64,000 nt of DNA, taken from positions 1 to 64,000 of the forward strand of contig NZ_JH376598.1 of the NCBI RefSeq assembly GCF_000233955.1, written 5' to 3'. Each line of letters opens with the position of its first letter. The first letter of the stretch is position 1. Origin of the DNA: Paraprevotella clara YIT 11840. GTDB taxonomy: Bacteria; Bacteroidota; Bacteroidia; Bacteroidales; Bacteroidaceae. The notes beneath the pieces are model-generated. The model made no database searches, was not told where the DNA came from, and saw only the letters and a list, made by a program, of their open reading frames with translations. A program made the translations under genes and the position numbers. Below are positions 9,103-17,813 of this stretch, in pieces.

Positions 9103-9573
9103 ATGGCAGAAAAGAAAAATAAGACCAAATCAGTGAACATCAAGAACAAACGGGCTTCGTTTGATTTCTTGCTGTTGGACAAATATACGGCCGGCATCGT
9201 GCTGACCGGTACGGAAATCAAATCCATCCGGGCGGGTAAGGCCAGTCTGGTGGATACTTTTTGTTTCATCCATAACGGAGAGGTGTGGGTGAAAAACATG
9301 TACGTGGCCGAGTATTCGTACGGTTCTTACAATAACCATGCGGCACGGCGCGACCGGAAGCTTTTGCTCAACCGCAAGGAAATCCGGAAGTTGCAGCAGG
9401 ACATGAAAAGTCCCGGCTTCACATTGGTGCCGACCTTGTTGTTTATCGACGAGAACGGACGTGCCAAAGTGGATGTGTATTTGTGCCGGGGTAAGAAAGA
9501 ATACGACAAGCGGCAGACGTTGAAGGAAAAGGAAGACCGGCGCGAGATAGACCGGCAGGTAAAAAGGTATTAG
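9103..9573 (+). CDS. smpB: SsrA-binding protein SmpB
   Basis: 156-residue partner of tmRNA in trans-translation; it binds the tRNA-like part of SsrA and brings it to stalled ribosomes. The OB-fold core is clear (Leu-Thr-Gly-Thr-Glu-Ile-Lys-Ser at about 36-43; Lys-Leu-Leu-Leu-Asn-Arg at about 86-91) and the protein ends in the basic tail usual for the family. Length is normal. It sits 11 bp before metH, with a GA-rich stretch ahead of its ATG. Confidence 0.97.
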   Translation: MAEKKNKTKSVNIKNKRASFDFLLLDKYTAGIVLTGTEIKSIRAGKASLVDTFCFIHNGEVWVKNMYVAEYSYGSYNNHAARRDRKLLLNRKEIRKLQQDMKSPGFTLVPTLLFIDENGRAKVDVYLCRGKKEYDKRQTLKEKEDRREIDRQVKRY

Positions 9574-9584
9574 AGTTTGAAATC

Positions 9585-12347
9585 ATGAGGTTGGAAGAGA
9601 TTGTTAAGGAGAGGATATTGATATTGGATGGTGCCATGGGTACCATGATTCAGCGGTATGGCCTGACGGAGGCTGATTTCCGAGGGGAACGTTTCAGGGA
9701 TGTGCCGGGATTGATGGCCGGTAACAACGATCTGTTGTCGCTGACGCGTCCCGATGTGATTCGGGATATCCACCGCAAGTATCTCGCGGCCGGGGCGGAC
9801 ATTATTGAGACGAATACGTTCAGTTCGCAACGGGTGTCGATGGCGGATTATCACGTGGAGGACTATTGTCGTGAAATCAATCTGGCGGCTTGCCGGATAG
9901 CCCGTGAGCTTGCGGATGAGTTTACGGCCCGCAATCCCGAAAAACCGCGTTTCGTGGCCGGTTCGGTGGGACCGACCAACAAAACCTGTTCGATGAGTCC
10001 CGATGTGAACAATCCGGCATACCGCGCCCTGACTTTTGACGAACTGGTGGCTGCCTATCGGGAACAGATGGAAGCCTTGCTCGAAGGCGGTGTGGATGCC
10101 TTGCTCATCGAAACTATTTTCGACACGCTGAATGCCAAGGCCGCTATTTATGCGGCAGAAGCATCCATGCAAACCGTCGGACGCAGGGTACCGCTCATGT
10201 TGTCGGTTACGGTGTCGGATAAGAGCGGACGTACGCTTTCCGGCCAGACGATGGAGGCCTTCCTGACTTCTGTGGCTCATGCCGATATTTTTTCCTTAGG
10301 GCTGAACTGTTCTTTCGGGGCACACGACCTGATTCCCTTCCTACAAATTTTGGCTCACCGTTCACCTTATTATATATCAGTCTATCCGAACGCAGGACTG
10401 CCCAACAGCATGGGAGAGTACGACCAGACTCCCGACCAGATGGCAGAAGAAATGAAATTCTTTGTGGACGAAGGTTGGGTGAATATCATCGGAGGCTGTT
10501 GCGGTACGACGGACGAGTATATCGCCCGTTTTCCGGCCTTGGTGAAGCAAGGACGTCCGCATGTGCCGGCCGGAAAGGCAGAGGCCTTGTGTCTGAGCGG
10601 TTTGGAACAGTTTGAACTGACGCCTGAAGTGCGGTTCGTCAATGTGGGCGAACGTTGCAATGTGGCCGGTTCGCGCAAATTCCTGAGGTTGGTCAAAGAG
10701 AAAAACTACGAAGAGGCTTTGGAAATCGCCCGCAAGCAAGTGGAGGATGGTGCCTTGGTCATCGACATCAACATGGACGACGGGCTTCTCGATGCCCGGC
10801 AGGAGATGGTGACGTTCCTGAACCTGTTGGCCTCCGAGCCGGAGATTTCCCGTGTGCCCGTCATGATAGATTCTTCCAAATGGGACGTGATTACAGCCGG
10901 ACTGAAATGCGTGCAGGGCAAGAGCATCGTCAATTCCATCTCGTTGAAAGAAGGAGAGGAAGTCTTCTTGACCCATGCCCGGGAGGTGAAACGCCTTGGG
11001 GCGGCCGTCATCGTGATGGCTTTTGATGAAAAGGGGCAGGCCGATACTTATGAACGCAAGATAGAAGTCTGCGCACGGGCTTACCGTTTGTTGGTGGACG
11101 AGGTCGGTTTCAATCCCCATGACATCATATTCGACCCGAACGTGCTGGCCATAGCCACGGGAATGGAGGAACATGACAACTATGCCGTGGACTTTATCCG
11201 TGCTGCGGGATGGATTCGCCGTAACCTCCCCGGGGCACATGTAAGTGGTGGGGTGAGCAATCTTTCTTTCTCTTTCCGGGGCAACAACTATATCCGCGAG
11301 GCCATGCACGCCGTGTTCCTCTACCATGCCTGCCGTGAGGGGATGGACATGGGCATCGTCAATCCCGCCACGTCGGTGATGTATGGCGATATTCCGTCCG
11401 ACATCCTGACGGTCATAGAAGACGTGGTGCTCAACCGTCGGCCTGATGCTGCGGAACGGTTGATTGAGTTGGCCGATAAGCTGAAAGCAGAGGCCGAAGC
11501 GGCCAAGGCCGGACAGCCCGGGGCGGATGGCGGCGGGATGTCCGCGAAAGATGCTTGGCGCAGCAGCAGTGTGGAGGAACGTTTGCAGCATGCTTTGGTG
11601 AAAGGTATAGATTCCTATTTGCAGGAAGATTTGGAGGAGGCGGCACAGTCTTATCCGCATGCCGTGGACATCATCGAGGGACCGCTCATGGCGGGGATGA
11701 ATACCGTGGGCGAGTTGTTTGGGGCCGGCAAGATGTTCTTGCCGCAAGTCGTGAAGACCGCTCGTACGATGAAGAAAGCCGTGGGCATCCTGCAACCCCG
11801 TATCGAGGCCGAGAAAAAAGAGGGGGCAGCACGTGCGGGATTGGTCTTGGTGGCTACGGTGAAGGGAGATGTGCATGACATCGGGAAAAATATCGTATCG
11901 GTGGTCATGGCCTGCAACAACTATGAGATAGTGGATTTGGGGGTCATGACACCGGCAGAAGAGATTGTGGCAAAAGCCAAGGAACTGCATCCCGACATCA
12001 TCGGTCTGAGCGGCCTGATTACGCCGAGCCTGGAAGAAATGGTGCATGTGGTGGGCGAATTGAAGCGGGCCGGGCTGTCCATTCCGGTCATGATCGGCGG
12101 GGCCACAACCAGCCGTTTGCATACGGCATTGAAGATAGCTCCTGTGTACGACGGGCCGGTCATTTGGATGAAGGATGCGTCGCAGAACGCGCTGACGGCT
12201 GCCCGTTTCCTGAATCCCGACACGGAGGGAGAGGCTTTTCGCGAGTTGCGCGAAGAGCAGGAACGTTTGCGTGAAAGTGCCGGAACGCGGCGTGTAGAGA
12301 CCGTCTCGATAGAGGAAGCCCGGCAGAAAAAACTGAATCTGTTTTAA
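9585..12347 (+). CDS. metH: cobalamin-dependent methionine synthase, three-module form
   Basis: Moves a methyl group from methyl-tetrahydrofolate through cobalamin to homocysteine. Modules in order: homocysteine-binding barrel (residues 1 to about 320) with the zinc cysteines Cys242, Cys305 and Cys306; pterin-binding barrel (about 340-620); then the cobalamin cap and Rossmann domain, with the Asp-Val-His-Asp-Ile-Gly motif whose His764 ligates cobalt. At 920 residues it ends after the B12 domain and lacks the C-terminal AdoMet-binding reactivation domain of the roughly 1230-residue E. coli enzyme. In such organisms reactivation must come from a separate protein; none is encoded here. Confidence 0.95.
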   Translation: MRLEEIVKERILILDGAMGTMIQRYGLTEADFRGERFRDVPGLMAGNNDLLSLTRPDVIRDIHRKYLAAGADIIETNTFSSQRVSMADYHVEDYCREINLAACRIARELADEFTARNPEKPRFVAGSVGPTNKTCSMSPDVNNPAYRALTFDELVAAYREQMEALLEGGVDALLIETIFDTLNAKAAIYAAEASMQTVGRRVPLMLSVTVSDKSGRTLSGQTMEAFLTSVAHADIFSLGLNCSFGAHDLIPFLQILAHRSPYYISVYPNAGLPNSMGEYDQTPDQMAEEMKFFVDEGWVNIIGGCCGTTDEYIARFPALVKQGRPHVPAGKAEALCLSGLEQFELTPEVRFVNVGERCNVAGSRKFLRLVKEKNYEEALEIARKQVEDGALVIDINMDDGLLDARQEMVTFLNLLASEPEISRVPVMIDSSKWDVITAGLKCVQGKSIVNSISLKEGEEVFLTHAREVKRLGAAVIVMAFDEKGQADTYERKIEVCARAYRLLVDEVGFNPHDIIFDPNVLAIATGMEEHDNYAVDFIRAAGWIRRNLPGAHVSGGVSNLSFSFRGNNYIREAMHAVFLYHACREGMDMGIVNPATSVMYGDIPSDILTVIEDVVLNRRPDAAERLIELADKLKAEAEAAKAGQPGADGGGMSAKDAWRSSSVEERLQHALVKGIDSYLQEDLEEAAQSYPHAVDIIEGPLMAGMNTVGELFGAGKMFLPQVVKTARTMKKAVGILQPRIEAEKKEGAARAGLVLVATVKGDVHDIGKNIVSVVMACNNYEIVDLGVMTPAEEIVAKAKELHPDIIGLSGLITPSLEEMVHVVGELKRAGLSIPVMIGGATTSRLHTALKIAPVYDGPVIWMKDASQNALTAARFLNPDTEGEAFRELREEQERLRESAGTRRVETVSIEEARQKKLNLF

Positions 12348-12365
12348 TACTGTTTTTCGTAAGAT

Positions 12366-13019
12366 ATGAAACGCTATACCACTTATATTTTTGATTTCGA
12401 CTATACCTTGGTCGATTCTTCACGGGGCATTGTGACTTGTTTCCGTCATGTGCTCGGCAACCACGGGCACACCGGGGTGACGGATACGGAAATCAAGCGC
12501 ACCATCGGGAAGACGTTGGAAGAATCTTTTTCCATCCTGACGGGAATTACCGAGGCCGGGACGTTGGCGGATTACAAACGTGAATATGTGAAGGCCGCCG
12601 ATGTCCACATGACTGCCAATACCTTCTTTTTCCCGGAGACGATAGAGGTTTTGGAAGCTTTGAAAAGCGAAGGAGCCGTGTTAGGTATCGTGTCCACCAA
12701 ATTCCGTTACCGCATCCTCGACTTGTTTGAAAAAACAGGGCATGACGGCCTTGTGGATTTCATCGTGGGTGGAGAGGATGTGAAAGCGGCCAAACCGGAT
12801 CCCGAAGGATTGCTGTTGGCCATCGGACGTGCTTCCGGTGGCGGGAAATCCGAGGTGCTGTATGTTGGGGACAGTGTGGTAGATGCCGCAACGGCACAGG
12901 CCGCCGGTACGGATTTTTCCGGTGTATTGCATGGCATGACCACACGTGAGGAATTGGAAGCTTATCCCCACGTGGCTATCGTGGACGACCTTCGGGGTAT
13001 CCTGCCCATCCCGGTCTGA
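12366..13019 (+). CDS. HAD-family phosphatase (phosphoglycolate phosphatase-like)
   Basis: 217-residue cytoplasmic hydrolase. HAD motif I, Asp-Phe-Asp-Tyr-Thr-Leu-Val-Asp, holds the nucleophile Asp10 and Asp12; motif II is Ser-Thr-Lys near residue 107; motif III/IV are Lys-Pro-Asp-Pro-Glu (about 141-145) and Gly-Asp-Ser-Val-Val-Asp (about 165-170). A helical cap follows motif I, as in Gph/PgmB. Lies 18 bp after metH and is the last chromosomal gene before the ICE. Substrate is not assignable. Confidence 0.85.
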   Translation: MKRYTTYIFDFDYTLVDSSRGIVTCFRHVLGNHGHTGVTDTEIKRTIGKTLEESFSILTGITEAGTLADYKREYVKAADVHMTANTFFFPETIEVLEALKSEGAVLGIVSTKFRYRILDLFEKTGHDGLVDFIVGGEDVKAAKPDPEGLLLAIGRASGGGKSEVLYVGDSVVDAATAQAAGTDFSGVLHGMTTREELEAYPHVAIVDDLRGILPIPV

Positions 13020-13608
13020 TGTTTTTTGCACAGTATAAAGTTCCTTCACCTTAACTGTTTGTGTTTCAGAATTTATGAATATGCACACATCGCGTGCCGT
13101 GAACCTCCGGTGAAGGCTCTTGTCGAAGAGGTTTCACCTCAACAGATTGGTTTACAGCATGTATGAAGGATGCGAACCCTTTTCCCGTTTAAATACTTGT
13201 ACGTAGGGGAGGGAAGTTTGTATGTTGTCGTTGTCCGCTTAAAAGGCTTCCGTCAACGGGAAAATCGTTTGCCACAGAATGGAAAATCATTCTCAGGAGA
13301 ACGAAAAATCGCTTGCAGGAGATTGAAAAATCGTTTGGCGCAGAACTGAAACGAACGAAAAAACAGGGTAACTGTTTCCTGTTCTTGTATTTTACTTATA
13401 TTTGATGTAGTCTGAAGGTATTTAATTGACTACAAATAGATTAAAAGAAACTCGCATGAGAATGGGCAACGGATAAGAAATTGGTAAAGTGCTTTGATAC
13501 ACTATATTTCTCATGCTGTCAAACAACTCTTATTTGTTTGCAAATATAATATTATTGCAGGTAATAATCAAAAATAACGAGGTTTATTTTCATTTTTACC
13601 TGCTGATA
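13020..13608. other. gene-free junction between chromosome and ICE
   Basis: About 590 bp with no convincing gene. It holds four degenerate 22-bp repeats (13258-13347), a short inverted repeat (13407-13412 with 13428-13433) and an 8-bp inverted repeat (GCATGAGA near 13454 with TCTCATGC near 13508). The ICE left end should lie in this stretch because chromosomal housekeeping genes stop at 13019 and ICE regulators begin at 13738. Without the right end, the attachment repeat cannot be identified. Confidence 0.45.
13258..13347. repeat. four degenerate 22-bp tandem repeats
   Basis: Units begin at about 13258, 13281, 13303 and 13325, each with GAAAATCgttTGC-like left halves and CAG/GAG-A right halves. 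No reading frame or strong hairpin explains them. Confidence 0.6.
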
Positions 13609-13640
13609 TTTGTTCCGGATTATCAGATGCGATATATTTG
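13609..13640 (+). promoter_or_regulatory. promoter of the AraC-type regulator
   Basis: TTTG at 13609-13612, exactly 20 bp, then TATATTTG at 13633-13640: a near-perfect Bacteroidetes promoter, about 100 bp upstream of the ATG at 13738. Confidence 0.7.
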
Positions 13641-13737
13641 TAATTAGGATTCGTACCGTGTTCCAAGCGGTTCATAAGTAACGACTTGCGGAGTTTTGGC
13701 AACAAGGGGATGCGGCTCCGTTTTATAGAAATGACTT

Positions 13738-14595
13738 ATGCAAACCGACTTATCCATTTACAACAGTCTTCGCCCTTCCTTTATAGAAGGCGTTCACGCC
13801 GTGAAGTTCAATGCTTTGTCGGCGGTCATATCGCGTTACCGGGATTATGCCCGCAGTTCCGAACAAATAAAAGCGTACTCGGGAGATTCTCTGCTGATGC
13901 GGGACATCGCCTCCTTGCTTGACGAAGCACCCCGTCCCATAACGAGGGAATACCAGGATTTCACCCCGTTCCTGCTTCTTCTGATGCTTTCGGAGGAATT
14001 TCATGCCGTCCATTACGTCGAGCGTCTTGTAACGTGGTATTTCGGCTACTGTTGTGTCGATGAACTGCGGACGGTTTGCACCATTCTGTCCGAGTGTTCC
14101 TACCCGCATCACGACACGCTGCGGCTGCGGTTCAAGAATTACCTGCGTGAAGCCCGTAAGACATTGGGTATGCCCGTTGAATGTAACGCTGCTGTCATGC
14201 TGAAAATGCTCGACGCCTCTTATGAACATCTCACTCCCGCCGATGTCGGGGAGTTCGAGGAGCTGTTGCACCTGGGGGACGATTACGAGTTCATCTCCCG
14301 TGTCAAATCGAATTATCTTGCCTCGGATAACGTCACGGAACTCGCCGGGGTTTGCGGGTATTCCAGCACGATTACCTTCCGCCGGCGTTTCCAGCGGGTT
14401 TTCGGCTGCTCGGCCTCCTCGTGGTTGCGTCAGCGCCGTATCGAACGTATCGGGGAGTTGCTGCGGACGACACACTACACGTTGCAGGAAATAGCCTACA
14501 TGTGCGGTTTCTCCGCCCAATCCCACTTTACGGACTTTTGCAAGCGGAATATGGGGAGCAATCCCACTTCCATCCGTCAGGAAAGCCGGATTTGA
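13738..14595 (+). CDS. AraC-family transcriptional regulator
   Basis: 285-residue DNA-binding protein. The last 100 residues form the double helix-turn-helix of the AraC family; the signature near the end, Ile-Ala-Tyr-Met-Cys-Gly-Phe-Ser-Ala-Gln-Ser-His-Phe, is clear. The N-terminal 180 residues are helical and match no ligand-binding cupin that I recognise. Regulators of this kind often precede rteC in Bacteroides ICEs, so control of excision or transfer is inferred. A strong promoter lies upstream at 13609-13640. An in-frame ATG slightly earlier is not seen, so the start is secure. Confidence 0.85.
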   Translation: MQTDLSIYNSLRPSFIEGVHAVKFNALSAVISRYRDYARSSEQIKAYSGDSLLMRDIASLLDEAPRPITREYQDFTPFLLLLMLSEEFHAVHYVERLVTWYFGYCCVDELRTVCTILSECSYPHHDTLRLRFKNYLREARKTLGMPVECNAAVMLKMLDASYEHLTPADVGEFEELLHLGDDYEFISRVKSNYLASDNVTELAGVCGYSSTITFRRRFQRVFGCSASSWLRQRRIERIGELLRTTHYTLQEIAYMCGFSAQSHFTDFCKRNMGSNPTSIRQESRI

Positions 14596-14700
14596 CATTA
14601 AAATCGGCTCCGTGATAAAAAAACGAAGAGAAAGATAAAAATCGTAATCCGCCGGTTTTTCGATTCGCTAACTTTATACGCGAAAGTAACAAGACGGATT

Positions 14701-15561
14701 ATGATTGCATTTATAGAAAAATTAAACAGCGAAGTCCTGCGGAGTATCGAACGTATCGAATCGCGGGATACCGACGTGTTGAAAAAGTCGCTTGAAGCGT
14801 CACGTGTCCTGGGAGAAGCGTTCGACCGTTTGAAACAATATATCATCGGCTACCGTTTTCAAAACGATGACGAGGAAATAAAGTTCTTCAAAGAAATCAA
14901 ACCTCGTCTTTTTTGCCGTCTGATCTATTACCGCAAGCTCTACAATATCGAGATGAACCGTCCGGTAGGAAGTATCGAGGCACAACGGGAGTACCTGGAC
15001 GCCCATGTTCGGGCCATCAACGCGTACACGCAGAAACGCCTCGACTTTATCCGCTATTTCCGCAGCGGCGCTACACACCTGGACAGCCTCTATTTCCTGC
15101 GCGGGCAGACCGACACGGAGCAATACCTGGAAACCTTCTACTATGAACTCGACCCGCAGTTTTCGACAAACGCGGATTTCAAGGTGGCGAAAATCCTGGC
15201 CAACGATATGTTGTCGGTTTATCTTATGGGCGAATTGGAATCACTGGAGAGCACGAACCTCCGGAACATGGTTCTGCCATTGCCTGACGTGCGTCCGACA
15301 TGGCAGGACTCGAAGACGGATCTGACGGAACTTATTTACCTGCTCGACAGTAAAGGCTGTTTCGGCAATGTGCCACTCACGCAACTTGCCAGCTACATTT
15401 CCAACGCTTTCAACGTACACCTCGACATGAACCTTTCGAGGACATTCTGCGATATGAAAATCCGAAACAACCCGACACCGTGGCTTGACAAGGCGAAAGA
15501 GGCCCTGCTTAAACGTATGCAGACGTGGAAGCGAAACAAGAAAAACGGCAATTCCGAGTAG
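14701..15561 (+). CDS. rteC: RteC-family excision regulator
   Basis: 286-residue protein of the RteC family. In CTnDOT, RteC binds upstream of the excision genes and turns them on after antibiotic induction. The helical N-terminus and the aromatic-rich middle (Lys-Pro-Arg-Leu-Phe-Cys-Arg-Leu-Ile-Tyr-Tyr) and the C-terminal winged-helix part (Leu-Ile-Tyr-Leu-Leu-Asp-Ser-Lys-Gly, about residue 214) fit the family, including length. No rteA/rteB two-component genes or tetQ are next to it. The two helix-turn-helix genes 400 bp downstream are its likely targets by analogy with xis genes. Confidence 0.85.
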   Translation: MIAFIEKLNSEVLRSIERIESRDTDVLKKSLEASRVLGEAFDRLKQYIIGYRFQNDDEEIKFFKEIKPRLFCRLIYYRKLYNIEMNRPVGSIEAQREYLDAHVRAINAYTQKRLDFIRYFRSGATHLDSLYFLRGQTDTEQYLETFYYELDPQFSTNADFKVAKILANDMLSVYLMGELESLESTNLRNMVLPLPDVRPTWQDSKTDLTELIYLLDSKGCFGNVPLTQLASYISNAFNVHLDMNLSRTFCDMKIRNNPTPWLDKAKEALLKRMQTWKRNKKNGNSE

Positions 15562-15959
15562 AACATGAACCGGTAAAGCACTCTATTTCTTATAGAAGCA
15601 CTGATAATCAGCGTTGTATATAACAAAAGAACCGAGGTCGGTTTTCCCCCGTAACTCTCGAAAGGAACTTTCCCGAACGCCCGTATTTGCACCCGTATAA
15701 GGAGCCGATACGGGTGTTCCGTTGTAGCCCCGTCCGGATTAGAACACCGTTAAGCGTTGAATCACAGTATGCTATCGCATTTCTGCCAATAAAAATACCG
15801 AGTACGGGCCGCGGATTTCGGTAAAAAACACTGCCTTCTTCACCGCATGAACCGTTGAGAATCAGTTCACTGCAAATTATCAAAAAAAAGTCGTACCGAC
15901 CTCGTTTTAAGCTGTCCATATAAGCCCGACCTTTGTAACAGACTAAAAAACAAAGAAGT
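15562..15959. promoter_or_regulatory. regulatory gap between rteC and the helix-turn-helix pair
   Basis: 398 bp without a gene. Two inverted copies of a 12-bp sequence, ACCGAGGTCGGT near 15630 and its near reverse complement near 15893, flank it. They are possible binding sites for RteC or the helix-turn-helix proteins (inference only). Confidence 0.4.
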
Positions 15960-16271
15960 ATGAAAATCATAGTGATCGGTTCGCGAGCCTATAACGAGCT
16001 TGTCGGGCGTATAGAGAAAATAGAGGCTGCAATCGCCTCTCTCCCTGAAAAGGGGCGTGCATGGAATAAGGAGTATATAAACGACGAATGGATGGACGGC
16101 GAGCAGGTCTGCCGTTACCTGGGCATCAGCGGGCGTACCCTTCAACGCCTCCGCTCGGATCACGTGATCACCTATTCGGCCATCAACCGGAAGCTGTATT
16201 ATTCCCTCACGGAAATCCGCCGTGTGCTGAAGGAGCGTTCCGTGCGGCGCAAAAACCGACCAAAGGAGTAG
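15960..16271 (+). CDS. small helix-turn-helix protein (excisionase-like)
   Basis: 103-residue DNA-binding protein. A short helical N-terminus is followed by a MerR/excisionase-type winged helix (residues about 45-90; Met-Asp-Gly-Glu-Gln-Val-Cys-Arg-Tyr-Leu-Gly-Ile-Ser, then Leu-Gln-Arg-Leu-Arg). In CTnDOT two such small proteins (Xis2c, Xis2d) sit just after the RteC target and drive excision. This gene and the next, 3 bp apart, match that arrangement, so a recombination directionality role is likely but unproven. Confidence 0.72.
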   Translation: MKIIVIGSRAYNELVGRIEKIEAAIASLPEKGRAWNKEYINDEWMDGEQVCRYLGISGRTLQRLRSDHVITYSAINRKLYYSLTEIRRVLKERSVRRKNRPKE

Positions 16272-16274
16272 GCC

Positions 16275-16601
16275 ATGTTTCTGGATAAGGAATATTTCGA
16301 CGGATGGATGCAGCGGCTCTCGGAACGGCTGGAACGTATCGAGAAGCTGTGCGCGGGGGACGTGGAGCAACCGCTTTCCATCCTGCCTGACGGGGAGCGT
16401 CTTCTGGACAATTACGACCTGTGCCGTATGCTCAATATCAGCAAGCGCACACTCCAGCGTTACCGCACCTCGGGAGAGCTGCCTTACGAGATGATCTATC
16501 ACAAGACCTTCTACCGGGAATCGGACGTCCTGCGGTTCATCGAGCGTAACTTCAGTAATTTCCGCAAGCTGAAAAAGGATCGTCCTGCCGGTTCCGGTTA
16601 G
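16275..16601 (+). CDS. second small helix-turn-helix protein (excisionase-like)
   Basis: 108-residue paralog of the preceding protein, with the same order: coiled N-terminus, then a helix-turn-helix (about residues 45-85; Leu-Cys-Arg-Met-Leu-Asn-Ile-Ser, then Leu-Gln-Arg-Tyr-Arg) and a basic end. Translationally coupled to it (3-bp gap). Probable partner in ICE excision, by analogy with Xis2d. Confidence 0.72.
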   Translation: MFLDKEYFDGWMQRLSERLERIEKLCAGDVEQPLSILPDGERLLDNYDLCRMLNISKRTLQRYRTSGELPYEMIYHKTFYRESDVLRFIERNFSNFRKLKKDRPAGSG

Positions 16602-16736
16602 GCCCTGTCCCGAGAGTCCGGCGTCATGGAAAAACGCGGAGATACATGGAATAAGGCACGACATGACGGTGCAACCGCTCGATATTTGCCGTAAAATCAG
16701 TATGTTTGCACTTGGAAGCCTATATAATAATGAACA

Positions 16737-17750
16737 ATGAAAGAAACAGATAAAATACATCCTGCCGACAAAGGGGAGGAAGAGCTGCTGCATAACGTGC
16801 GCCATATCTTGCAGGAAGCGCGCGCAAAGGTGATACATCATGTCAATTCGACCCTCGTGAGGGCTTACTGGCAGGTAGGGAAATACATAGTGGAGTACGA
16901 GCAGCAGGGAACCGGCCGTGCCGGATATGGCAAGGCTGTCATCAACACCCTTTCCAGGCGGCTCGTGGCGGAGTTCGGAAACGGGTTCACGGCCACCAAC
17001 CTGCGGTACATGAGGCAGTTTTACCAGTGCTACCCGAAATATCACACGCTGTGTGATAAATTGAGCTGGTCGCATTGCCGCACGCTTCTCAAGGTGTCGG
17101 GCGATGCCGCCCGTGATTTTTACCTGCACGAGTGCGTCAAGGAAAACTGGAGTGTCCGGCAGCTCGACCGCCAAATCAACACGCTTTTCTATGACCGCCT
17201 GCTGGCCAGCCGAGACAAGAAAGCCGTGAAAGAGGAAATTTCCCGTACCGAACCCGGGCGTGTCGAACCCAAAGAGATCATCCGCGACCCGTATATCCTG
17301 GAGTTTCTCGGGATCCCGCAGGGAGAGCATTTTCTGGAAACCGATCTGGAGCAACTGCTCATCAGCCGCTTGCAGCGCTTCATGCTCGAACTCGGGAAAG
17401 GCTTCGCCTTCGTCGCGCGACAGAAGCGTATCTCCTTCGACGACAAGCATTTCTACATCGACCTGGTCTTTTACAATTACCTGGCCCGTTGTTTCGTTTT
17501 AATAGACCTTAAATCCGGGGAGCTGACCCATCAGGATTTGGGGCAGATGCAGATGTATGTCAATTACTACACCCGTGAGTTGATGAATCCCGGGGATAAC
17601 CCTCCGGTGGGTATCGTCCTCTGCGCGGAGAAAAACGACGCGGTCGTCCGTTACACGCTGCCCGAAGATGAAAAGCAGGTCTTCGCCGCCCAGTACATGA
17701 CCTATCTTCCCACGCAGGAGGAGCTGCAAGCACTCTTGCAGGAAGTGTGA
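16737..17750 (+). CDS. DUF1016/YhcG-family PD-(D/E)XK nuclease
   Basis: 337-residue protein with the DUF1016 N-terminal domain (about 15-165; Tyr-Trp-Gln-Val-Gly-Lys at about 43-48) and a C-terminal PD-(D/E)XK nuclease domain. The active site is visible as Asp near residue 242 (Tyr-Ile-Asp-Leu-Val-Phe-Tyr) and Asp-Leu-Lys near 255-257. Length is usual for the family. Biological role is uncertain; members are common on mobile elements. Its own upstream region has a TATGTTTG box at 16701-16708 without a clear -33 element. A bidirectional terminator follows. Confidence 0.82.
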   Translation: MKETDKIHPADKGEEELLHNVRHILQEARAKVIHHVNSTLVRAYWQVGKYIVEYEQQGTGRAGYGKAVINTLSRRLVAEFGNGFTATNLRYMRQFYQCYPKYHTLCDKLSWSHCRTLLKVSGDAARDFYLHECVKENWSVRQLDRQINTLFYDRLLASRDKKAVKEEISRTEPGRVEPKEIIRDPYILEFLGIPQGEHFLETDLEQLLISRLQRFMLELGKGFAFVARQKRISFDDKHFYIDLVFYNYLARCFVLIDLKSGELTHQDLGQMQMYVNYYTRELMNPGDNPPVGIVLCAEKNDAVVRYTLPEDEKQVFAAQYMTYLPTQEELQALLQEV

Positions 17751-17774
17751 CAATAACGCTCACGGGCATATGAA

Positions 17775-17810
17775 AAAAGCCGACGGAAATCTGTACTTCC
17801 GTCGGCTTTT
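17775..17810. terminator. bidirectional rho-independent terminator
   Basis: Perfect 14-bp stem (17775-17788 with 17797-17810), 8-nt loop, A-run on the left and T-run on the right, between the convergent nuclease and methylase-helicase genes. Confidence 0.9.
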
Positions 17811-17813
17811 CGC

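Noticed and set aside
10377-12122. Long minus-strand frame opposite metH
   Set aside because: Composition (His, Gln, Arg rich, no domain pattern) is that of an antisense shadow of a GC-biased gene.
13401-13570. CTnDOT-like attachment core (GTAnnTTTGC)
   Set aside because: TTTGC-like stretches near 13535 read better as a minus-strand promoter box; no partner site is available to confirm an attachment core.
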